Shown here: piece by piece, positions 1-6,125 of the stretch
Position numbering within the stretch: the stretch's first letter is position 1
Layout of the letters: each line of letters begins with the position of its first letter
The notes under the pieces: generated by a model
Database searches by the model: none
What the model was told of the DNA's origin: nothing
Seen by the model: only the letters and a program-made list of their open reading frames with translations
Made by a program: the position numbers and the translations under genes
Assembly: GCA_947478535.1 (NCBI GenBank)
Contig: CANJXD010000186.1
Span: 1 to 9,767, forward strand
Direction of reading: 5' to 3'
DNA length: 9,767 bases
Origin: Acetobacteraceae bacterium
Lineage (GTDB): Bacteria; Pseudomonadota; Alphaproteobacteria; Acetobacterales; Acetobacteraceae

Positions 1-1
1 G

Positions 2-3000
2 AATTCGGATGCCGTGCTGGTGCAATCCATCGGCGGCGGCGGCGGCTCCGGCGGCTTTGCCGTGGCGGGCAGCCTGGGGACGGGGGCTGGTACCACCATA
101 ACCGTGGCGCTCGGCGGCGGCGCCGGGGCGGGCAACGGGGCGGCCCTCGCCCGGGCAACCTTCCAGGGCAATATCGTCACCACGGGGGACGGCGCGCGTG
201 GCGTCGTCGCGCAATCCATCGGCGGCGGCGGCGGCATTGGCGGCCTGTCCTTCGCTGGCACCTTCAACACCTCCGCCGAGGGCGGCGGCAAGATGGCCAC
301 GCTGTCGATCGGCGGCGGCGGTGGGGCCGGTGGCACGGCCGGCGCGGCGGAGGTGCGGACGCTCGCCGTGCCGGGCGAGCGCGGCTCCATCAGCACGGCG
401 GGGCGCGATGCCCACGCCATCGTCGCGCAATCCATCGGCGGCGGCGGCGGCATGGGCGGGCTGGCAATCGCCGCGTTGATGTCGCGCCTCGGGACCGAGG
501 AGGCGCTGAACGCCACGGTCACCGTCGGTGGCAGCGGCGGCACCGGCGGCACCGGCGGGCGCGTCACCGTCTCGAACCTCTCGGACCTCGTGACGACGGG
601 CGCGAATGCCATGGGCATCCTCGCGCAATCCGTCGGCGGCGGCGGCGGCATCGGCGGCGGGGCGATCAGCGCCGTGCTGCGTGTCGGCGTGCCGGAGAAG
701 CGCCAGGTGGCCATGACGGTCGCGGTCGGTGGGCTTGGCGGCGATGGCAATCTCGGCGGCAATGTCGATGTCTCCAATGCCGGGCGGATCACGACCTCGG
801 GCGATGGCGCGCATGGCATCTTCGCGCAGAGCATCGGTGGCGGCGGTGGCGCCGGCGGGGCGTCCAACGCCATCTCCCTCGCCCTCGGGCAGAAGCCGGA
901 GGTCGCACCCGGCGCCACCTCGCCCGACAAGATGAACTGGCAATTCACCGTGGCGGTCGGCGGCAATGGCGGCACCGCCGGCCATGCACGCGGCGTCACG
1001 GCGACGAACCGGGAGGCGATCGCCACCGCCGGCTTCGCCGCCCATGGCATGCTGCTGCAATCCATCGGTGGTGGCGGCGGCTCCGGCGGCGATGGCCGGG
1101 CGGGCATGACCGGCCTCGTGCCGCCCCGCTATTCGCGCGCGCTCGACATGTACGTCCTGGCGAACGGGCTCGACCGTGCTTCCTTCACGCGCAACTTCAA
1201 GGTGGGCGTCGGCGGCACGGGTGGCGCCAGCGGCAATGGCGGCACCGTGCTCGCCAACAACGGCGCCGCGATCAACACGACCGGCGACTGGAGCCAGGCG
1301 ATCTTCGCGCAGTCCATCGGCGGCGGCGGCGGCACCGGCGGCATGGGTCTGGCGGGTGCGCTCGGCAAGCTGGCGATCGGCGGCGAAGGCATCGGCGGCG
1401 GCCATGGCGGGACCGTCAGCGTGACGAACCTGGCCGGCGCCACGCTGCAGACCACGGGCGAGCACGCGAATGCGCTGGTCGCGCAATCCGTCGGCGGCGG
1501 CGGTGGCGCGGGCGGTGGCGGCGGCGGCATCATCGTCATCGGCCGCAGCGGCGGCGGCGGTGGCGATGGCGGCACGGTCTCGGTGGACAATGCCGCCACC
1601 ATCCGGACGCGCGGCGGCTTCAGCAGCGCCATCCTCGCCCAATCCATCGGCGGCGGCGGCGGCCTCGGCGGCGCCAGCGGCCTGGGCGATGAGCCAGAGC
1701 CCGGCACCCGCATCATCGCCATCGGCGCCGATAGCGGCAGCAACGGCAATGGCGGCACCGTGCGGGTGGCGCATACCGGGGCGATCGTGACGCAGGGCAT
1801 CGGGTCCTGGGGGATCGCCGCGCAATCCGTGGGCGGCGGCGGCGGCGTGGCGCAGTTCGAGGCGCCGCCGATTCCGCAGCTTGCCCCGCCATCGGCCACC
1901 CCGCCCCCGATGCCCGACAGCACGGACCCCGCCATCCTCGCGGTATGGCGTGAGCAGATGGAGGAATGGCGCGCCGCCGGCCTCGCCTTCGGCCGGCAGG
2001 TGCTGGATGAGGTGGTCCGCGTCACCAAGCGCCCGCTGATCTCCTTCGGGGCCGATGGCGCCTCGGGCGGTGCCGGTGGCCTGGCTGAGGTGACGGTAGC
2101 CGGCAGCATCGCCACCAGCGGCGCCGGCGCCCATGGCATCCTCGCGCAATCCATCGGTGGCGGCGGCGGCGCCGGCACGGGCACCGGTGTGTTCGATTTC
2201 GGCAGTTCGGGTGGCGCCAGCGGCAATGGCGGAGAGGCGCGTGTCGTCCTCAATGGCGGCACGGTGCTGACAACGGGTGCCGGCGCCTTCGGCGTGCTCG
2301 CGCAATCCATCGGCGGCGGTGGCGGCGCGGCCTATGCCGATATCCGCTTCAACGGCGTGCTCGGCTTCGACCCGAATGTGCTGACGGTGCGCACCGGCGC
2401 GACGACGGGCGCTTCCGGCCATGGCGGCACGGCGACGATCCGGCTCACCGCCGGGGCCGCGGTGGAAACCCGCGCGCCCGGTGGCTTCGGCCTGGTGGCG
2501 CAGAGCATCGGCGGCGGCGGCGGCGCCTCGCTGGGGGAAATCAGCAGTTCCGGCCACGCGATCCTCGGCGGCGATGGCGCGGCCGGTGCGGGCGGCGCGG
2601 CGCTGATCGACCTCGCGGACGCAGCGGTCGGCGTGCTGACGCGGGGCGGCATCGCCCCTGCCCTGCTGGCACAATCCATCGCCGGCGGCGGCGGCATCCT
2701 CGCCCCCGCGCTGGGCGGCACCGGGATCGGCGCCAGCGGCGCGACGACGGGCAATGCGGGACGGGCGGAGATCCGCCTGGTCGGGCTGGTGCGGACGCTT
2801 GGCATCGACAGTACCGGCGCGCAGGTGCAGTCCATCGCGGGCGGTGGCGGCTATGGCCTCGGCGCGGGCGGCGCGGTGTCGCTCGGCGCGCAGGGCGTCG
2901 CCTCCGGCATGGCGGGCGAGGCGGTGCTGCGGGCAAGCGGCACGGTGGAAACCGCGGGTCGGCGCAGCATCGGCCTGCTCGCGCAGTCCATCGGCAGCGG

Positions 3001-6000
3001 TGGTGGCTACGCCATCGGCACGGACAGCACGGAGACAGCGCAACTCGGCAATCGCCGGGATGCCGGCGGCGCCGGCGGCGCGGTCACGCTGGCCGCGGGA
3101 ACCGTGACGAGCACGGGCTTCGCGGCGCCGGCCATCATCGCGCAATCCATCGCCGGCGGTGGCGGCGTGCTCGCCCGCACGGGCGGCCTGGTGCGGCTGG
3201 GCTTCGCGGGGGCGGAGGGTCCGGTTGACGGTGCCACCGTCCCGGTCGTCCCGGACGGTTCCGGCGCGGCCGCGGCGGCTGGCGCCGTGACCATCGAGAG
3301 CCTCGGCGCGATTACCGCCGGGCGCGGCTTGGGTGTGCTGGCGCAGAGCGTCGCTGGCGGCGGCGGCGTGGTGCTGGAAGCCGGCGGCGGCGCCCTGCTT
3401 GGCGGCGGCGGCGCGGGCGTGATCGGCACACGGCTGATCGGGGACGATGTGAGGGTCTTCATCGGCGGCAATGGCGGGGTCGGCGGGGCCGTGACGGTCT
3501 CCGCGTCGGCGGCGGATATCCTCTCCCAGGGCGCTGGGCTCCTGGCGCAGAGCATCGGCGGCGGTGGCGGCCTCGTCGCCCGCGCGGCGGGGGCGGTGAC
3601 CCTCGGCGCAGGCATCGGCACGGGCGGCACGGTTGGTCTCACCCTCGGCGGCATGATCGAGACGACGGGCGGCGGCGCGCCCGCGCTGGTCGCGCAATCC
3701 ATCGGTGGTGGCGGCGGCGCGGTGCTGTACGGCGCCACGGCGGCGACCCTCGGCGGCGGCCGGGGCGATGGCGGGGGCGTGACCATCACCACTGGCGCGG
3801 CACTGGCCACGGCAGGCTCGGCCTCGCATGGCATCGTCGCGCAATCCATCGGCGGCGGCGGTGGCTACGTCGCGCCGATCAATGGCGCGGTGACGCTGCT
3901 CGCCGGCACCGGTTCGGGTGGCGCGGTGCGGATCGACAACAGCGGCGACATCACGGTGGCCGGCAGCAATGCCCATGGCATCGTCGCGCAGAGCCTGGGC
4001 GGCGGCGGCGGGCTGGTCGGTGGCGGCACGCCGGTGGCCGGGGCAGGCGGCATCGGGACCTCCGGCGTCGCGGCCGGCGGCCTCGGCATCGGCGGCGCCA
4101 TCGCCATCACCAATACGGCCCGCATCGCGGCCAACGGCGCCGCTGGCATCGGCATCCTGGCGGAGAGCCTGGGCGCGCAGGCCGGCACCGCGCCGATCAC
4201 GGTGACGCTGGGCGCCGGCAGCGTCGTGCTCGGCGGTGTGGGCGGCACCGGCGTGGTGCTGCGCGGTGGCGTGCAGACGCTGACCAATGACGGCGTCCTC
4301 GGCACCATCAACGGCCCGAACGGCCGCGCCCTGTTCGCCGAAGGGCTTGGGGCGAGCGTGGTCAATCGCGGCACCATCACCGGCAGCATCGACAGCAGCG
4401 GCGGCGCGGTTGCCTTCGACAACCGGCGCGGCGCGCTGTTCAACACCGGCGCGCGCGTCGCGCTTGGCACGGGCACGCTGGATAATGCCGGTGGCCTCGC
4501 GGTGCTGGGCCGGGGGCGTATCGGCACCACGGCGCTCGCCGGCAATTTCGCGCAATCGGCGACCGGCACGAACTACGTCGATGTCGGCGATCGCGCCGGG
4601 ACGATGGTGGCGGACCGCCTGAACATCACCGGCACCGCAAGGCTCGCCGGCACAGTGGCGGCGGAACTGATACCCGGCACCGCACTGCCGCCGGGCACGC
4701 AGCGCGCCACCATCCTGTCCGCCGCCGGCGGCACGGTGCTCAGCGCGGGGCCGCTGACGCTGTCCACACCCTCCACGCTCAATGCGAGCTGGTCCCTGCA
4801 ATACCCGAACCCGAGCGACGTGGTGCTGGCCGTCACGCTGACCACCACGGCCCCCGCCGCGGCGATGAGCAGCAACCAGCGCAGCGTGGCGAAGGCCTTG
4901 AACAGCGCCGCTACCAGCAACCCCACGGGCTTCGCCACCTATTCCGGCGGCGTCTATGGGGCGAACAACGCGGCGAGCTATTCGGCCTCCATGACCAGCC
5001 TCGGCGGCGAGGGTGGCGCGGTGTCGCTGCTCGCGGCGCAGGGCGCGGCATCGCAGTTCATGATGGGCATCACCGCGCGGCTCGACCAGTTGCAGCGCAG
5101 CGGCGATGCCGGCCTGCCGGCGCCCGCCTCCTTCGCCCCCTTCGCCCTGGCCACGGCGTTTGGCGAGGAAGGGGCCACGCTGTCCGGCGATGCGCTGCTG
5201 GGCATGAACAGCCTGGCGGATACCCTGCCCTCCCCCACCCGGTTCTGGGCGATGCCGCTGGGCTATGGCGGCAGGGCGGATACCCAGGCGGCCTTCGGCA
5301 GCGGGGCGGAAGCCCGGGTCGGCGGCTTCATGACCGGCTTCGACCACCAGGTCGCGCCGAACCTGCTGATCGGCGCGGCCGGCGGCTACAGCTCCGGCAC
5401 CTATGATGCCGGGCAGACGCTGTCGCGCGGCCAGCTCGAAGGCGGGCATATGGGCTTCTACGGCATGTGGCGGTCCGGCCCGCTCTACCTCTCCGGCACG
5501 CTCGGCTATGCGCGGCATGAAGCGAAGCAGTCCCGGGTGATTGGGCTGGAAGGCCAGTCGGAATACGCGCGAAGCATTGGCGGCATGCACAATGCCAATG
5601 CCGCGCTCGAATTCGGCGCGCGCTTCGACATGGGCGGCTTCGCACTCTCCCCCTTCGCCGGCATCGGGCTGAACGCCTGGCGTCAGGATGGGGCGCGGGA
5701 GACTTCGACCGCCGCCGATGGCAGCGGTGGCGTGCTCGGGCTGACGCAGCAGGCGCGCGCCGATACCTCGGTGCCGACCTCGCTCGGCATCCGCTGGGAC
5801 AGCCGCTTCGCCGGGCCGGATGGGCTGATGATCACCCCCTATATCCGCGCCGCCTGGGTGCACGAGACCCGCACCAGCCTGACCAGCACGGCGAGCTTCG
5901 CGCTGGCGCCGGACCAGTCGTTCAACATCGTCACCCCCCGCACGGCGCGGGATCGGCTGGCGATGAACCTCGGCATGCAGATGCAGCCGAGCGAGCGCCT

Positions 6001-6085
6001 GGGCTTCGGCTTCGGCGTGATCGGTGAATTCGGAGAGGGCACGCAATCCATCGGCGGCTTTGGCCGCGTGGTGGTGCGGTGGTGA
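2..6085 (+). CDS. Giant autotransporter (type V secretion), 5' end missing: glycine-rich repeat passenger plus beta-barrel
   Basis: The frame is open from nt 2 (first residues N-S-D-A, matching the repeat consensus), so the signal peptide and real start lie upstream; 2027 residues are visible. Three parts can be seen. Residues 1 to about 1400 carry 22 A-Q-S-I-G-G-G-G-G type motifs and one degenerate copy (Q/E codons from nt 23 to 4163). Next comes a non-repetitive Gly/Thr/Asn cap (nt 4200-4860) and a helical linker from N-Q-R-S-V-A-K (about nt 4874) through S-L-G-G-E. The last 280 residues (about nt 5240-6082) alternate hydrophobic residues, contain Gly/Tyr-rich strands and end V-V-V-R-W, as expected for the autotransporter beta-domain (PF03797 type), whose terminal aromatic residue is read by the BAM complex. 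I see no cysteine, which is usual for autotransporters. By family the passenger is threaded through the barrel to the cell surface. No protease or other catalytic motif is visible, so a structural or adhesive role is likely but not shown. Confidence 0.92.
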   Translation, partial: NSDAVLVQSIGGGGGSGGFAVAGSLGTGAGTTITVALGGGAGAGNGAALARATFQGNIVTTGDGARGVVAQSIGGGGGIGGLSFAGTFNTSAEGGGKMATLSIGGGGGAGGTAGAAEVRTLAVPGERGSISTAGRDAHAIVAQSIGGGGGMGGLAIAALMSRLGTEEALNATVTVGGSGGTGGTGGRVTVSNLSDLVTTGANAMGILAQSVGGGGGIGGGAISAVLRVGVPEKRQVAMTVAVGGLGGDGNLGGNVDVSNAGRITTSGDGAHGIFAQSIGGGGGAGGASNAISLALGQKPEVAPGATSPDKMNWQFTVAVGGNGGTAGHARGVTATNREAIATAGFAAHGMLLQSIGGGGGSGGDGRAGMTGLVPPRYSRALDMYVLANGLDRASFTRNFKVGVGGTGGASGNGGTVLANNGAAINTTGDWSQAIFAQSIGGGGGTGGMGLAGALGKLAIGGEGIGGGHGGTVSVTNLAGATLQTTGEHANALVAQSVGGGGGAGGGGGGIIVIGRSGGGGGDGGTVSVDNAATIRTRGGFSSAILAQSIGGGGGLGGASGLGDEPEPGTRIIAIGADSGSNGNGGTVRVAHTGAIVTQGIGSWGIAAQSVGGGGGVAQFEAPPIPQLAPPSATPPPMPDSTDPAILAVWREQMEEWRAAGLAFGRQVLDEVVRVTKRPLISFGADGASGGAGGLAEVTVAGSIATSGAGAHGILAQSIGGGGGAGTGTGVFDFGSSGGASGNGGEARVVLNGGTVLTTGAGAFGVLAQSIGGGGGAAYADIRFNGVLGFDPNVLTVRTGATTGASGHGGTATIRLTAGAAVETRAPGGFGLVAQSIGGGGGASLGEISSSGHAILGGDGAAGAGGAALIDLADAAVGVLTRGGIAPALLAQSIAGGGGILAPALGGTGIGASGATTGNAGRAEIRLVGLVRTLGIDSTGAQVQSIAGGGGYGLGAGGAVSLGAQGVASGMAGEAVLRASGTVETAGRRSIGLLAQSIGSGGGYAIGTDSTETAQLGNRRDAGGAGGAVTLAAGTVTSTGFAAPAIIAQSIAGGGGVLARTGGLVRLGFAGAEGPVDGATVPVVPDGSGAAAAAGAVTIESLGAITAGRGLGVLAQSVAGGGGVVLEAGGGALLGGGGAGVIGTRLIGDDVRVFIGGNGGVGGAVTVSASAADILSQGAGLLAQSIGGGGGLVARAAGAVTLGAGIGTGGTVGLTLGGMIETTGGGAPALVAQSIGGGGGAVLYGATAATLGGGRGDGGGVTITTGAALATAGSASHGIVAQSIGGGGGYVAPINGAVTLLAGTGSGGAVRIDNSGDITVAGSNAHGIVAQSLGGGGGLVGGGTPVAGAGGIGTSGVAAGGLGIGGAIAITNTARIAANGAAGIGILAESLGAQAGTAPITVTLGAGSVVLGGVGGTGVVLRGGVQTLTNDGVLGTINGPNGRALFAEGLGASVVNRGTITGSIDSSGGAVAFDNRRGALFNTGARVALGTGTLDNAGGLAVLGRGRIGTTALAGNFAQSATGTNYVDVGDRAGTMVADRLNITGTARLAGTVAAELIPGTALPPGTQRATILSAAGGTVLSAGPLTLSTPSTLNASWSLQYPNPSDVVLAVTLTTTAPAAAMSSNQRSVAKALNSAATSNPTGFATYSGGVYGANNAASYSASMTSLGGEGGAVSLLAAQGAASQFMMGITARLDQLQRSGDAGLPAPASFAPFALATAFGEEGATLSGDALLGMNSLADTLPSPTRFWAMPLGYGGRADTQAAFGSGAEARVGGFMTGFDHQVAPNLLIGAAGGYSSGTYDAGQTLSRGQLEGGHMGFYGMWRSGPLYLSGTLGYARHEAKQSRVIGLEGQSEYARSIGGMHNANAALEFGARFDMGGFALSPFAGIGLNAWRQDGARETSTAADGSGGVLGLTQQARADTSVPTSLGIRWDSRFAGPDGLMITPYIRAAWVHETRTSLTSTASFALAPDQSFNIVTPRTARDRLAMNLGMQMQPSERLGFGFGVIGEFGEGTQSIGGFGRVVVRW
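23..4189 (+). repeat. Passenger repeat ladder: 22 copies of AQSIGGGGG-type motif plus one degenerate copy
   Basis: The Gln codon of the motif occurs at nt 23, 212, 428, 626, 827, 1058, 1310, 1484, 1640, 1823, 2147, 2303, 2501, 2672, 2828, 2984, 3143, 3344, 3548, 3695, 3842 and 3989; a degraded A-E-S-L-G-A copy has Glu at 4163. All are in one frame. A typical unit reads I-x-T-x-G-x-x-A-H-G-I-L-A-Q-S-I-G-G-G-G-G, then a Gly-rich stretch with G-G-x-G-G-x-G-G, then V-x-V-x-N. Spacing varies from 49 to 108 residues, with a common minimum of 49-53. Turn-rich units of this kind fit rungs of a right-handed beta-helix; the fold is inferred. At DNA level the motif is nearly always cgcaatccatcggcggcgg with few synonymous changes, suggesting recent duplication or gene conversion. 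Confidence 0.9.
5240..6082 (+). other. Autotransporter beta-barrel (translocator) domain
   Basis: This roughly 280-residue C-terminal section of the autotransporter starts at R-F-W-A-M-P and includes G-F-M-T-G-F-D and G-G-Y-S-S-G-T-Y, typical early strands of the PF03797 type. Later strands include G-H-M-G-F-Y-G-M-W and L-S-P-F-A-G-I-G-L, and the last strand ends in R-V-V-V-R-W. Length and order match a 12-stranded autotransporter pore. The preceding Ala/Ser-rich segment (nt 4862-5235), with N-Q-R-S-V-A-K-A-L and S-L-G-G-E-G-G, looks like the pore-plug helix and linker region. One oddity is an in-frame T-Q-S-I-G-G-F-G just before the end, encoded by the same bases as the passenger motif. Confidence 0.88.
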
Positions 6086-6125
6086 TCGCCATGAACCAGC
6101 CATCCGCACTCCGGGGGACCTTCGC
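6086..6125 (+). promoter_or_regulatory. 40-nt gap with ribosome binding site and possible 12-codon leader ORF
   Basis: The gap between the autotransporter stop and the RTX start is too short for an obvious separate promoter and none is visible, supporting co-transcription. GGGGGA at 6113-6118 lies 7 nt before the GTG at 6126 and is the best ribosome binding site. A mini-ORF starts with ATG at 6091 (M-N-Q-P-S-A-L-R-G-T-F-A) and ends with TGA at 6127-6129, overlapping the RTX start as GTGA. It may couple translation, or it may be chance. If the G run at 6113-6117 were one base longer, ATG 6091 would read straight into the RTX protein. Confidence 0.5.

Noticed and set aside
1..6. GAATTC at the very start as a cloning boundary or vector junction
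   Set aside because: The reading frame through it (N-S-D-A-V-L-V-Q-S-I) matches the repeat consensus, and another GAATTC occurs naturally at 6026-6031. No vector sequence is visible.
198..479. Overlapping + strand ORFs rich in Ala/Arg/Ser (also at 1176, 1470, 3918, 4287)
   Set aside because: They are other-frame readings of the same GGC repeats, low in complexity and inside the autotransporter gene.
1129..2310. Long minus-strand ORF of 393 codons, and similar ones at 2332-2835, 3007-3849 and 3865-4569
   Set aside because: These are antisense shadows of the Gly-rich repeats. They are almost all Pro, Ala, Ser and Arg and repeat M-D-C-A, the reverse complement of the Q-S-I motif. They have no ribosome sites or domains.
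23..4189. CRISPR-like spaced repeats
   Set aside because: The repeated DNA is protein-coding in one open frame, spacing varies from 147 to 324 nt, and the intervening parts are themselves related Gly-rich codons.
6024..6125. Longer RTX protein starting at GTG 6024
   Set aside because: It would overlap the conserved barrel end by 62 nt and add an Arg/Trp/Cys-containing stretch unlike a type I substrate. GTG 6126 has a properly spaced GGGGGA.
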